Below, one piece after another: positions 8,090 through 15,068 of a stretch of 63,207 nt of DNA. Each line of letters opens with the position of its first letter. The first letter of the stretch is position 1. Where the stretch lies: positions 1 through 63,207 of the IMG/VR virus record IMGVR_UViG_3300048919_000372, one strand, 5' to 3'. Made by a program: the position numbers and the translations under genes. The notes beneath the pieces were generated by a model that was given only the letters and a program-made list of their open reading frames with translations, had not been told where the DNA came from and did not search any database. This DNA comes from a virus.

Positions 8090-8284
8090 ATGACTGAATT
8101 TACTAAAAGCGTAGTAACGCGTCACAGCCACAACGAAGCCATTCTTCGCGAGGCTTGTGCAATAGCGCTTAAAGAAGGCCGTCGTTTTGAAATTCGGGAG
8201 TTTTACTCAGTCGACTGGTGGACTGAGTTTAAGATTTGGCGTGCACCAGACAAAACCGAAGGCTTAACAACCACTGTGGGTTAA
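8090..8284 (+). CDS. hypothetical early protein
   Basis: 64 residues: MTEFTKSVVTRHSHNEAIL, RRFEIREFYSVDWWTEFKIWRAP, ending TTTVG. The last codons are formed by the dispersed CCACTGTGGGTT motif, whose final T starts the stop codon. Followed at once by a terminator. No known family. Confidence 0.62.
   Translation: MTEFTKSVVTRHSHNEAILREACAIALKEGRRFEIREFYSVDWWTEFKIWRAPDKTEGLTTTVG
8271..8282 (+). repeat. CCACTGTGGGTT dispersed motif, spanning a gene end
   Basis: The exact 12-mer supplies the last codons (Thr-Val-Gly) and the T of the stop codon of the preceding gene. Confidence 0.8.
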
Positions 8285-8296
8285 TAGCAACGACAA

Positions 8297-8314
8297 AACC
8301 CGCCGAAGCGGGTT
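8297..8314. terminator. bidirectional terminator between convergent genes
   Basis: AACCCGC-CGAA-GCGGGTT with a GNRA-like loop, between the end of the rightward gene at 8284 and the end of the leftward gene at 8332. Confidence 0.7.
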
Positions 8315-8331
8315 ATTAGTCTTAACGCTTT

Positions 8332-8577
8332 TTATACGAAGCTGTAGCCGCCTTTAGTGAACAAGAATTCGATGTTGCCAAACATCGACATGCCTTCAGT
8401 AATTGGCATCAAAACGTTTTCAGCTTCAACAGTTTCAACAACAGCCCATTCGAAGTAAGACTTAGTAACTTCTTTCACTTCAACGATGACAGTTTGTTTT
8501 TCAACCAGACCATCTTTGCGAGTAGCTTTAGCAACGATTTGGATTTTAGTGCCGACTTTGATGTTTGCTACGTTCAT
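8332..8577 (-). CDS. hypothetical early protein (single-gene unit)
   Basis: 81 residues: MNVANIKVGTKIQIVAKATRK, KQTVIVEVKEVTKSYFEWAVVE, MSMFGNIEFLFTKGGYSFV. Predicted mostly beta-strand. It has its own promoter (8618-8646), the CAA-rich leader ending AAGGAAAT, and a terminator, a self-contained early unit divergent from the 8782 gene. Function unknown. Confidence 0.65.
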   Translation of the reverse strand: MNVANIKVGTKIQIVAKATRKDGLVEKQTVIVEVKEVTKSYFEWAVVETVEAENVLMPITEGMSMFGNIEFLFTKGGYSFV

Positions 8578-8617
8578 TTTTGATTTCCTTAAAGGTTGTT
8601 TGCTTGTTGATGTGTCT

Positions 8618-8646
8618 ATTATAAGGTGGTAGCTAGTGGCTGTACA
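8618..8646 (-). promoter_or_regulatory. early promoter, leftward
   Basis: Minus strand TGTACA, 17 bp, TATAAT, followed by ACACATCAACAAGCAAAC and TTTAAGGAAAT before the ATG at 8577. Confidence 0.6.
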
Positions 8647-8665
8647 TCTTTATTTTCACTTTTAT

Positions 8666-8716
8666 CAATTGATTGTTCGCATAGCTGCTAGCAGTGGTCA
8701 TTAGAACAATCAATTG
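8666..8716. promoter_or_regulatory. operator-like inverted repeat in a divergent promoter region
   Basis: CAATTGATTGTTC and its exact reverse complement GAACAATCAATTG (13-bp arms, 25 nt apart). The right arm overlaps the -35 of the rightward promoter. The left arm and spacer words recur at 17422-17460 and the right arm at about 19852-19863, each in a divergent early promoter region. Confidence 0.55.
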
Positions 8717-8743
8717 TCAAACTGCAGTCAATGACTATATAAT
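8714..8743 (+). promoter_or_regulatory. early promoter, rightward
   Basis: TTGTCA, 18 bp, TATAAT, followed by ACATCAAAACGAAACAACC and AAAGGAATT before the ATG at 8782. Confidence 0.65.
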
Positions 8744-8781
8744 GACTACATCAAAACGAAACAACCTAAAGGAATTCTGAA

Positions 8782-9036
8782 ATGACTACTAAAATTGAAT
8801 TGCTTGCTCGAATTGAAGCGTCTTACAAAGCTACTGGTCGCGGTCTGAGCCTTACTCATAAGGACAATTTTCAGCAATGCTCTGACCTTGATGGCGCTTA
8901 TGCTCGTAAATATCTTGAAGATTTGGGTTTTGTAGTAATTACAAATGGTGATAATGGACGTCGCGGCTTTGTCCACACTGAATGCGGATTGGACTTGTCC
9001 ACTAACGGCCATATTGGTTACCGCACTGTCGAGTAA
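8782..9036 (+). CDS. hypothetical early protein (single-gene unit)
   Basis: 84 residues: MTTKIELLARIEASYKATGRG, LDGAYARKYLEDLGFVVITNGDNGRR, ECGLDLSTNGHIGYRTVE. The GAYARKYLEDLGF segment could be a small helix-turn-helix-like fold, but no family is recognised. It has a strong ribosome site (AAAGGAATT), its own promoter and a terminator at 9051-9074. Confidence 0.65.
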   Translation: MTTKIELLARIEASYKATGRGLSLTHKDNFQQCSDLDGAYARKYLEDLGFVVITNGDNGRRGFVHTECGLDLSTNGHIGYRTVE

Positions 9037-9050
9037 TAAATAGGCATTCA

Positions 9051-9074
9051 ACAAGCCCTCTTTGGAGGGCTTTG
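9051..9074 (+). terminator. terminator after the 8782 gene
   Basis: ACAAGCCCTC-TTTG-GAGGGCTTGT-like stem followed by TTGTTGTTT. Confidence 0.75.
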
Positions 9075-9250
9075 TTGTTTCTGTGACTTAGCAATTAGCT
9101 AAGCATATCACAATCATCCATACCATAACAATATTTGATTGTACGTAGCAAGTCATACAGCCTATCCTTTACATAAGCACATACAAATGTGCAGACAACA
9201 TTGGAGTGAAACATTTAATCAACTTTGGGGATTTTAACAGAGGTGACAAA

Positions 9251-9574
9251 ATGGCTACTCTTAAAATTCAGACTACTGCGTACGCTGAGCTTGCAAAAGG
9301 TAAGACCAATCAAGAAGTTCTTGAAGTCGTATTGCGTCGGCATCCAAACGCGCATACAACGCTTGGCTGCATTTCGTACTACCGCAGCAAAATGAACTCA
9401 GTCCGCGACGAGTCACAGAAGATTCCTCAGCCAACTGCGCAACCCGCAGCAGTGAAGCCAATCAACCTTCAAACTCGGCTGCTGAAAGCTGTTGAGAAGT
9501 TGGCAAAGCTGGAGCAAGAGATTTACGAGCTGACCCTCCAGTCAGAAGCTGCTCAGCAATCAGACGCCGCTTGA
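9251..9574 (+). CDS. small phage protein with HTH-like N-terminus
   Basis: 107 residues from the ATG at 9251 (GAGGTGAC upstream); an upstream in-frame ATG at 9206 lacks this. ELAKGKTNQEVLEVVLRRHP-AHTTLGCISYYRSKMN resembles a recurring phage domain that reads like a DNA-binding helix-turn-helix (GKTNxEVLxxVxxxxP...SxxxxYRSxL). A Gln/Pro/Ala linker and a C-terminal coiled-coil-like helix (LLKAVEKLAKLEQEIYELTLQ) follow. Probably DNA-binding; target unknown. Confidence 0.62.
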   Translation: MATLKIQTTAYAELAKGKTNQEVLEVVLRRHPNAHTTLGCISYYRSKMNSVRDESQKIPQPTAQPAAVKPINLQTRLLKAVEKLAKLEQEIYELTLQSEAAQQSDAA

Positions 9575-9588
9575 AGTCGGCAACCACG

Positions 9589-9621
9589 AGCCCAACACTT
9601 GCCACTGTGGGTTGTTGGGCT
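9589..9621 (+). terminator. terminator-like hairpin carrying the dispersed motif in its loop
   Basis: AGCCCAACA and TGTTGGGCT pair around a loop that contains CCACTGTGGG; TTCTT follows. It lies 15 nt after the stop at 9574. Confidence 0.65.
9602..9613 (+). repeat. CCACTGTGGGTT dispersed motif in a hairpin loop
   Basis: Exact 12-mer, intergenic, in the loop of the hairpin at 9589-9621. Confidence 0.8.
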
Positions 9622-9729
9622 TTCTTATGCGCGGAACTTATTAGCCGCTGACATCAGATAGGTATTGCTTACTGTTCAATTTACTGCTTACAATATACTA
9701 TGCAGGGATAACTAATAGGAGCAAACCGC

Positions 9730-9933
9730 GTGGCAAAGGATCATTACAACGACGGACGTAAAGCAGCTATTTCAATGATAAACAGCCGCGCCAAAAACGG
9801 GGAGGCTCGAGCTGACGTCGCAAAGCATCTTTTTACGATGGCTGATGGCATGCTCAACACAACTGAAGCTGAAAACCAGTTTGATGCTGGTATTCGCGCT
9901 CAACTGAACGACCTAGGCTTTACTGAGGACTGA
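9730..9933 (+). CDS. hypothetical early protein (GTG start)
   Basis: 67 residues starting at GTG 9730 with AGGAG 10 nt upstream. MAKDHYNDGRKAAISMINSRA, ADVAKHLFTMADGMLNTTEAENQFDAGIRAQLNDLGF: fully helical, no family recognised. First of a run of tightly spaced genes to 11108. Confidence 0.62.
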   Translation: MAKDHYNDGRKAAISMINSRAKNGEARADVAKHLFTMADGMLNTTEAENQFDAGIRAQLNDLGFTED

Positions 9934-9935
9934 AG

Positions 9936-10175
9936 ATGGACCGATTTCCAACACCACCGGACGAACCGGACGAAGGTAATTGTCGGCGCTGCAAACGCTG
10001 GATTACACGCGATGAACTGCTAGTCGACGGTTGCACCGAATGTGACGACCTGTTGATTGCCGACATGAAAGCGCTTTGGAACGGCCGGCCACAAGTTGAA
10101 CCTCTGCCGTGGATTGACTGCCCAATCTATGCTTTCAACTTTAACCGTGGTCAATGGACTGCTCGACCTGTATAA
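9936..10175 (+). CDS. zinc-ribbon early protein
   Basis: 79 residues. CRRCKRW near residue 17 and CTECDD near residue 36 give a Cys4 zinc ribbon followed by LLIADMKALWNGRP. One of many small Cys-rich proteins in this genome; partner and role unknown. Starts 2 nt after the previous stop. Confidence 0.65.
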   Translation: MDRFPTPPDEPDEGNCRRCKRWITRDELLVDGCTECDDLLIADMKALWNGRPQVEPLPWIDCPIYAFNFNRGQWTARPV

Positions 10176-10185
10176 GGATTGAAGA

Positions 10186-10602
10186 ATGGAAGACGTAATT
10201 ATTTTTGAAGAAAGCAATAGTTTGGTGTCGGCTGACTTTGCTGCGCTCGAACAGCACGTGCTTGCTGCTCATACCGACGTCTACCAGCATTTTAGTTGCG
10301 CTTCGGCACCCGGCAATCGCGGGGCAAACAAAACGCCATTCGAGCAGCAAGTTGTCATGGCTGACTTTGCGGAACTGGAAAAGCGTATTTGGTACTCTTT
10401 GGCGTATGGTGCAACACAAGAGCAAATTGCGACCATGTTGGAAGTTGACCCAAGCAATGAGCGGCTTGAAGAAATCTCTATTGGCTACAAAGTTGAACTT
10501 CGTGACTATCAACGCCAAGCCATTAAAGAAGCAAAGAAAGAGCCGCGTCCAACTAAGTCCAAAGCCAAAGGTCCGCGCAATCGTTGGGGAGTTGTGAAAT
10601 GA
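10186..10602 (+). CDS. hypothetical early protein with KGPRxxWG tail
   Basis: 138 residues. The body (SLVSADFAALEQHVLAAHTDV, MADFAELEKRIWYSLAYGATQEQIATMLEV) is helical; the last ~30 residues are basic (KEAKKEPRPTKSKAKGPRNR, then WGVVK). The C-terminal KGPRNRWGVVK recurs as KGPRDQWGIK in the otherwise unrelated 12999 product, suggesting a shared binding or targeting tail. The stop overlaps the next start (ATGA). Confidence 0.65.
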   Translation: MEDVIIFEESNSLVSADFAALEQHVLAAHTDVYQHFSCASAPGNRGANKTPFEQQVVMADFAELEKRIWYSLAYGATQEQIATMLEVDPSNERLEEISIGYKVELRDYQRQAIKEAKKEPRPTKSKAKGPRNRWGVVK

Positions 10603-11108
10603 AGCAACTTAATTACGAGCAAGCGGATCCACGTGCGCAAAAGTTCTTCCATACTGTTTTTGTTGGGACCAGCTGCAAAGGAGCAGATTCTTCAGGTCAC
10701 AAAAGGAGTTGGGATAGCGACCATGAAGAACTTGCTGGCACACCGTGCCACGCTTACGACGTCTCCGGCCGTTATTGCGTTTTCTGCGGGGCGCATTCAC
10801 TTCCAATTCAAGGTAATTTGCGTCGAGTGTGCTTTAAGTCTTTGCGCAACGATTCTGACTACAAAATCACTGACTGGACTTGCGTCTGCAAAGAAGCCAT
10901 GGACTGGCTTGAAGTAGCTGCTGAAGTCAAAGCTCTTGAAGAAAAGTATGAACTGGAAAAGGAAAAGCTATTGGCAACGCGACCAAAATTTAATCAGCAG
11001 GTCAGCGTCGACCTTGTTCGAAAGGCCAGCGAATACCAAATTAAACAACTTCAAGATGGTTGGACTTGCGACTTCAGCAGTCTCGGTATTACATTGGCTG
11101 AACGCTAG
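10599..11108 (+). CDS. Cys-rich hypothetical early protein
   Basis: 169 residues from the ATG at 10599, overlapping the previous stop. The N-terminal half has several Cys/His residues (TPCHAYDVSGRYCVFCGAHS, RRVCFKSL, WTCVCKEAMDWL), plausibly a zinc-binding module; the C-terminal half begins with a charged helix (VKALEEKYELEKEKLLATRP). No family recognised. Last gene of this co-transcribed run. Confidence 0.63.
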   Translation: MKQLNYEQADPRAQKFFHTVFVGTSCKGADSSGHKRSWDSDHEELAGTPCHAYDVSGRYCVFCGAHSLPIQGNLRRVCFKSLRNDSDYKITDWTCVCKEAMDWLEVAAEVKALEEKYELEKEKLLATRPKFNQQVSVDLVRKASEYQIKQLQDGWTCDFSSLGITLAER

Positions 11109-11137
11109 TATACAACGCCTAAGAAACATGATAGCAT
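11109..11137 (+). promoter_or_regulatory. weak promoter candidate
   Basis: TATACA, 17 bp, TAGCAT, right after the stop at 11108 and 32 nt before the ATG at 11169. Confidence 0.35.
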
Positions 11138-11168
11138 GCACAATTAACCAACAGTTGAAGGAAAGTAA

Positions 11169-11813
11169 ATGGACCCAAGACATAAGTCAGCTGGAAATAA
11201 CCAACTGTACAAAGAAACAGAGGCGTTTCTGGGCCGGCATGGAATAGATATTGTCACTGGCGAAAAGTTTGAAGTCGGCAAAGGCTCGCTTGCTGAATGC
11301 GTTGACTCACAGCGCACCAAGTTCAAAGAGCTGGCTCGTGAAGCGGCTTTGGAATGCTATGTCAAGTACAGCTACCTGCCAGCAAACAAAGCTGCAGCTG
11401 AAAACTGGCATCCGCACGTTTGGGTTACCGACGCAATGAAGAAAGCTTGCGCTTCGGAATCCGAGCATGCGCATATTGCTGAAATGCGCGCCGATACGGC
11501 TGAGGCTGAGCGGGATACCTTGCGCATGAATCTCGCCGAAGCTCGACTACTGCTCAGGGAGATTCGCCAAGACTGCAGTCTCAGTCGCCTGCGTGATGGG
11601 CAGATTGACAATTTCCTGCACAAGTCCTCACTCGTCACAGAAAACCCTAACGCCGCCGAGCAGCGCATTGCGGAGCTTACCGAGATCTTGCTGGACACAA
11701 AATCAATTCTTTCAAGCGAACTGAGCTACGAGCTTTATCACAAAATCGCGGCGCACGTTAACCGTATCGACGCCGCCCTCAACCCCAAACCCGAGGCAGG
11801 AAGTCATGAGTGA
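11169..11813 (+). CDS. hypothetical early protein with coiled coil
   Basis: 214 residues; GAAGGAAAG precedes the ATG. The N-terminal ~90 residues include ENWHPHVWVTDAMKKACA; then a long coiled coil (HAHIAEMRADTAEAERDTLR) and a second helical block (QRIAELTEILLDTKSILSSEL). Base composition shifts from AT-leaning to GC-rich around 11500 inside the gene, as if the 3' half were swapped in from another genome. Function unknown. Confidence 0.65.
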   Translation: MDPRHKSAGNNQLYKETEAFLGRHGIDIVTGEKFEVGKGSLAECVDSQRTKFKELAREAALECYVKYSYLPANKAAAENWHPHVWVTDAMKKACASESEHAHIAEMRADTAEAERDTLRMNLAEARLLLREIRQDCSLSRLRDGQIDNFLHKSSLVTENPNAAEQRIAELTEILLDTKSILSSELSYELYHKIAAHVNRIDAALNPKPEAGSHE

Positions 11814-12039
11814 TCTTCTGAACATGGAGTTGATTAACTCCCTACCTCAACCCCTTTTCGGAAAGGGCTATGGCAGGGACCACTGGTGGCCAATAGTGGA
11901 TATCGACGTTGAATCCGGGCTTTGCCGAATAGACGTTTGCGGTTTGTTAGAAGTCCGAAGGTTTAGTGATTTCCGGTATATCCGCGACGATGCGCAAACC
12001 TTGCACGAACCTGACAGCTTCTATCTGGAGGAGGACTGA
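11806..12039 (+). CDS. hypothetical early protein
   Basis: 77 residues: MSDLLNMELINSLPQPLFGKG, GRDHWWPIVDIDVESGLCRI, CGLLEVRRFSDFRYIRDD. Reads like a small beta-barrel domain. AGGAAGTC precedes the start, which overlaps the previous stop by 8 nt. It lies in the GC-rich segment. No family recognised. Confidence 0.62.
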   Translation: MSDLLNMELINSLPQPLFGKGYGRDHWWPIVDIDVESGLCRIDVCGLLEVRRFSDFRYIRDDAQTLHEPDSFYLEED

Positions 12040-12041
12040 CC

Positions 12042-12737
12042 ATGACCAATAACCCAACGATTGACGGCGTGTCGCGGGAGCTTCTGGCCGATCTGGTGAA
12101 ACTCGCATCACGCAACGTAAGGTCGGCATGGGGCGGAGGAGTATGCGAAGAGGCTCGCGCCCTTCTCGATACCCCACCCAACGACCTGCGCGAACACTGC
12201 AAGCAATGCGCCGAGGTCGTGAAGACTTGGCCGGAGTGGAAGCAGAGCTGCCCGGGCGGCGCACCAGCGGCCGAGCGGCAAGATCATTTAAGTTTCGACC
12301 CTGTCTTAATAAGCGCCGGCCCTGACGGGGTTAGCAACTTAGAACGACTTCAAGCTACTTGTGATGGCCTAGATTCGCAAAACGACTCTCTAGCAGACGA
12401 AGTCGCCGCCCTGCAATCCACCATCACCCAGCTACAGGCGCGGGTTGCTGAGCTGGAGAGTGCGAGGGGTGAGCCGGTGGCGGAAGTAATTGCTACCGGT
12501 GGCCCGCACGACGGCGAAGACCGTGTGCTTTGCGAGCTTCAGGCAGAATTGCCGCCCATCGGCACGAAGCTTTATGCCGCCCCGCCAGCGCCGGTCGCTC
12601 ATACCATGAAATCCATAATGTCCGCAGTCTGCGCGATTACTGGGTTCCCGATGCTCACTTCCAATCAATGCCATGCTTTGGCACGTTCACTGAACGCCTG
12701 CCTCGACGACACCGTTGCGCTGAACAAGGACAATTAA
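12042..12737 (+). CDS. Ea22-like early protein
   Basis: 231 residues with GGAGGAGG ahead of the ATG. It has the modular layout of phage Ea22-like proteins: an N-terminal RELLADLVKLASRNVRSAW domain, CKQCAEVVKTWPEW, a central coiled coil (LDSQNDSLADEVAALQSTIT), and the usual hinge EPVAEVIATG with GTKLYAAPPAPV near the C-terminus. Ea22-like proteins are highly mosaic early proteins without defined function. High GC and codon choice differ from flanking genes and point to recent acquisition from a Pseudomonas-type phage or prophage. Confidence 0.68.
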   Translation: MTNNPTIDGVSRELLADLVKLASRNVRSAWGGGVCEEARALLDTPPNDLREHCKQCAEVVKTWPEWKQSCPGGAPAAERQDHLSFDPVLISAGPDGVSNLERLQATCDGLDSQNDSLADEVAALQSTITQLQARVAELESARGEPVAEVIATGGPHDGEDRVLCELQAELPPIGTKLYAAPPAPVAHTMKSIMSAVCAITGFPMLTSNQCHALARSLNACLDDTVALNKDN

Positions 12738-12739
12738 TT

Positions 12740-13012
12740 ATGCAAGAAACACTTTACTTCCTGCAAGTGTTTGCGATACACTTGCTCTGCGCGGCAGTTG
12801 GCATTGCAAATGTTGTGTCGACTGCTTGGTGCTGTAACTGGCTTAAAGGCCCGCTTGGCTATTGGGAAGAGTTGGCTTTGGAGCTGGTCCTGGCCGTGGC
12901 ACTGTGGGTTATCTGGTTCAAAGGTGATTGGTACCAGAATGCCTCAATGTTTACAGGTTTTGGCGCTGGCGTTTTGCTGGTACTGGCCTGGAGAATGTAT
13001 GAGCGTAAGTGA
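12740..13012 (+). CDS. small membrane protein
   Basis: 90 residues with three hydrophobic segments (about 3-25, FLQVFAIHLLCAAVGIANVV; 46-62, ALELVLAVALWVIWF; 70-87, FTGFGAGVLLVLAW) and a charged end MYERK. Probably an inner-membrane protein. The in-frame CTG TGG GTT of VALWVIW is a copy of the dispersed CACTGTGGGT motif. Starts 2 nt after the Ea22-like stop and overlaps the next gene by 14 nt. Confidence 0.68.
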   Translation: MQETLYFLQVFAIHLLCAAVGIANVVSTAWCCNWLKGPLGYWEELALELVLAVALWVIWFKGDWYQNASMFTGFGAGVLLVLAWRMYERK

Positions 13013-13235
13013 AGACGTCAAGCAATTCATTGACCACTTCGAGAAAATGTCCGGCTGCAAGAATGAGCCGTTGATCGTTATTGTCGGGCCAGACGTCAGT
13101 AGCGAAACGCTCATTGCTTTGCGTCAAGCCGGTGTAAAAGTCGTCAACAGTTTGCTGGATCCTCGGGTTCAGCCTGTTGGCTTTGCTGTTAACGCAAAAG
13201 GAAAAGGTCCTCGCGACCAATGGGGTATCAAATGA
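12999..13235 (+). CDS. hypothetical early protein with KGPRxxWG tail
   Basis: 78 residues from the ATG at 12999. VKQFIDHFEKMSG, PLIVIVGPDVSSETLIALRQAGVKVV looks like a small alpha/beta domain; it ends NAKGKGPRDQWGIK, nearly the same tail as the 10186 product. The stop overlaps the next start (ATGA). Confidence 0.65.
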   Translation: MSVSEDVKQFIDHFEKMSGCKNEPLIVIVGPDVSSETLIALRQAGVKVVNSLLDPRVQPVGFAVNAKGKGPRDQWGIK

Positions 13236-13485
13236 AATACATTGTCACCAAGCAGGATGAAACCGGTTACGAGGAAATCTTTGTGTTTCCATCAACCGTC
13301 AATCATGACTGCTTCGCCGAAGGTGTGCACCGGATGAAAACCAGTCTCATGGCATGTGGCGACGGGTATACCGTACACCAATTGCTGCAGGTTTTACTGA
13401 CGGTGTTGTGTGCCAAGGCTACAGCGAAACGCTCAATCTGAAGTCTCGCGGCGAAGTCGATGCTGCTCTGCTGGCAGTTCAGTAG
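13232..13485 (+). pseudogene. frameshifted early gene
   Basis: Starts MKYIVTKQDETGYEEIFVFP and as written stops at 13441 after a tail (HQLLQVLLTVLCAKATAKRSI) that looks unlike the rest. In another frame from about 13370 the DNA reads YRTPIAAGFTDGVVCQGYSE, then TLNLKSRGEVDAALLAVQ, and stops at 13485; this matches the C-terminal pattern of a common small phage protein (FPxxxxHDxFAExVxRxK...AAGFTDGV...SRxxVDxALL). A 2-nt TA duplication in GGGTATACC near 13365-13370 would explain the shift. Either a decayed gene or a sequencing error. Confidence 0.65.
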
Positions 13486-13704
13486 CTCGGACAGAATAAA
13501 GCAGGCCTAGAATTAGTTCCGACAGGTTTAAATCGCCTATTGGGACGGTCTGGGCCTCTTCAGCTTAAAATGCTTTGTAGCGCCTAGGTTTTCTTTACAC
13601 GCCTCTACGGAGGCCATAGGAGGCCAGAGAGCTAGCAAAAGAGCTGGCGGCAGATAGGCAATTTTAAATAAATTTATCAAACACATTTACAAAGGATCAA
13701 TAAC

Positions 13705-13881
13705 ATGCCTACAGCAGTAGCACAGCGGCAGGAACGTGTACATATTGAGTTAGCTTTAAGCTTGTCGCCAGAACAAGCGCATATTTTGAAGGCAATGATG
13801 CAAAACGGCGATCCGGGCGAAGGTCAAGTAGAAAGAAATTTGCGCGAGGCTATTTTCAAAGCGCTTGCCACTGCGATATAG
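13705..13881 (+). CDS. hypothetical 58-residue protein
   Basis: MPTAVAQRQERVHIELALSL, SPEQAHILKAMMQNGDPGEG, then VERNLREAIFKALATAI. AAAGGATC lies 8 nt upstream of the ATG. It follows a ~220-nt gap that holds only a small hairpin (GCCTC-TACG-GAGGC near 13600) and a TTTACA word. Predicted helix-loop-helix; no family recognised. Confidence 0.55.
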   Translation: MPTAVAQRQERVHIELALSLSPEQAHILKAMMQNGDPGEGQVERNLREAIFKALATAI

Positions 13882-13910
13882 TAGCAAACCACTTTAAAGG
13901 AGATGTCAAC

Positions 13911-14249
13911 TTGAACGTATTTGCAATTCGCCATAAACCCACAGGTGCATTCATGCCGGTTCCAACTGGTCGCGGTGGAAGCGGTTCGTCATACTGGGAT
14001 CCAGCAAATTCAGCGTTTGGCGCTGTTCCCGGCGTTCATCGACTATTCCATAATAAGCGCTCTGCAAAAGCTGCGCTTACTCAATGGCTCCGCGGTCGTC
14101 ATGTTCCAGTAATGGAATACGCTTCTGCTGAAGATTCTTTCTTTAGCTCAAGCTTTCCTTATTGTGTAGGCACTGAAACCGAGCACGACCCATCGCGTAA
14201 AGCAGAAGACATGGAAATTGTAGAATTTACGCTTACAGCAATAGAATAA
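13911..14249 (+). CDS. small early protein, paralogue of the 7615 product (TTG start)
   Basis: 112 residues. The start is TTG 13911 with AAAGGAG 8 nt upstream; no ATG fits. Begins NVFAIRHKPTGAFMPVPTGR, then GGSGSSYWDP, HRLFHNKRSAKAALTQWLRG, the same plan as the 7615 product (IxHxPTxxxMP, YWxP, NKxxAxxxLxxW). A widespread phage early family of unknown function. Confidence 0.68.
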   Translation: MNVFAIRHKPTGAFMPVPTGRGGSGSSYWDPANSAFGAVPGVHRLFHNKRSAKAALTQWLRGRHVPVMEYASAEDSFFSSSFPYCVGTETEHDPSRKAEDMEIVEFTLTAIE

Positions 14250-14260
14250 CACGGTAGGAT
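14232..14260 (+). promoter_or_regulatory. weak promoter candidate ahead of the CsrA-like gene
   Basis: CTTACA, 17 bp, TAGGAT, 32 nt upstream of the ATG at 14293; it overlaps the 3' end of the preceding gene. Confidence 0.3.
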
Positions 14261-14292
14261 AGCCTTACACAACCATTTGAAGGAACACAGCA

Positions 14293-14577
14293 ATGGCACT
14301 CGTACTCACCCGTAAATCCGGCGAAAGCGTTGTTTTCAAAGACAAGAATAGCGGCATGTCGATTACCGCCACTATCCTGCAAATCACCAAGCGTGCAGCG
14401 GGAGTCCGCTTCACTGTTGGCACCAATTCTGATGAGCGAGAAATGGTTTCCTCTGAACCCGTTGAGTTCTTCAACGGCAATTTCTTTCTTGGCGTTCGTG
14501 ACGGCCAAACCCAAGTTCGCCTTGTTTGCGACTTCCCGTCTAACGTCAATATCGCGCGCAAGGAATTGCTGAAATGA
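14293..14577 (+). CDS. CsrA/RsmA-like RNA-binding regulator
   Basis: 94 residues. MALVLTRKSGESVVF matches the CsrA start (LxLTRKxGE), ITATILQI-AAGVRFTVGT the central strands, and C-terminal TQVRLVCDFPSNVNIARKEL the last CsrA strand, ending with the A-R-K/E-E-I-like Arg used for RNA contact. About 30 residues are inserted relative to host CsrA (~60 aa). CsrA/RsmA binds GGA in leader RNAs; here it could act on host Gac/Rsm control or on phage leaders. Operon with the next two genes (ATGA overlaps). Confidence 0.68.
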   Translation: MALVLTRKSGESVVFKDKNSGMSITATILQITKRAAGVRFTVGTNSDEREMVSSEPVEFFNGNFFLGVRDGQTQVRLVCDFPSNVNIARKELLK

Positions 14578-15068
14578 TTACCATGCGCGAAATGGCTGAA
14601 GCAATTCTCAAGACGTACCGGCACACTGATCCAGTAAGTCGGGATGTTTGCTCGCACTGCAACCAGTTTGAGGAGGCGTCGCTGTGGGTTATTGCTCACA
14701 GTCCGGATTGCATCGTGCTGAAGTGCGAACATCTGAAAAAGATGCAAGAAATTTCGCCAAGCACTATTGATTGGTCGCAATACAAGCAGGCTGTTGGTCG
14801 AGCTGAACGAGTTGGCCGCAACGGTGATGTAACTGTGATTGATTATCGTGGCAATGTAATGATGGAAAATGTAATGGGAGGCGATCCAATTCCAGTTTCC
14901 AACGTGAGCCAACTTCGTGAGTATCACGCAAACGCTGTCAAAAATTTGACGCATTACGCTGATGACTCTGGCCTTCGTGAAAGCGACGTCAAGCATTATC
15001 GTAAGCGTGCAGCTTTCCACCAAACGATGGTTGATACTATTGACCAAGCAATGGGAGAACCAAAATGA
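14574..15068 (+). CDS. early protein with N-terminal zinc-ribbon domain
   Basis: 164 residues. Residues 1-60 (MREMAEAILKTYRH, DVCSHCNQFEEASLWVIAHS, PDCIVLKCEHL) share their plan with the whole of the 17848 product (xxxLAExxxxxxxx, CSHCG...W...H..DCVVLA), so this is that small zinc domain fused to a ~100-residue helical domain (SQLREYHANAVKNLTHYADD). Role unknown. Stop/start overlaps on both sides. Confidence 0.65.
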   Translation: MITMREMAEAILKTYRHTDPVSRDVCSHCNQFEEASLWVIAHSPDCIVLKCEHLKKMQEISPSTIDWSQYKQAVGRAERVGRNGDVTVIDYRGNVMMENVMGGDPIPVSNVSQLREYHANAVKNLTHYADDSGLRESDVKHYRKRAAFHQTMVDTIDQAMGEPK

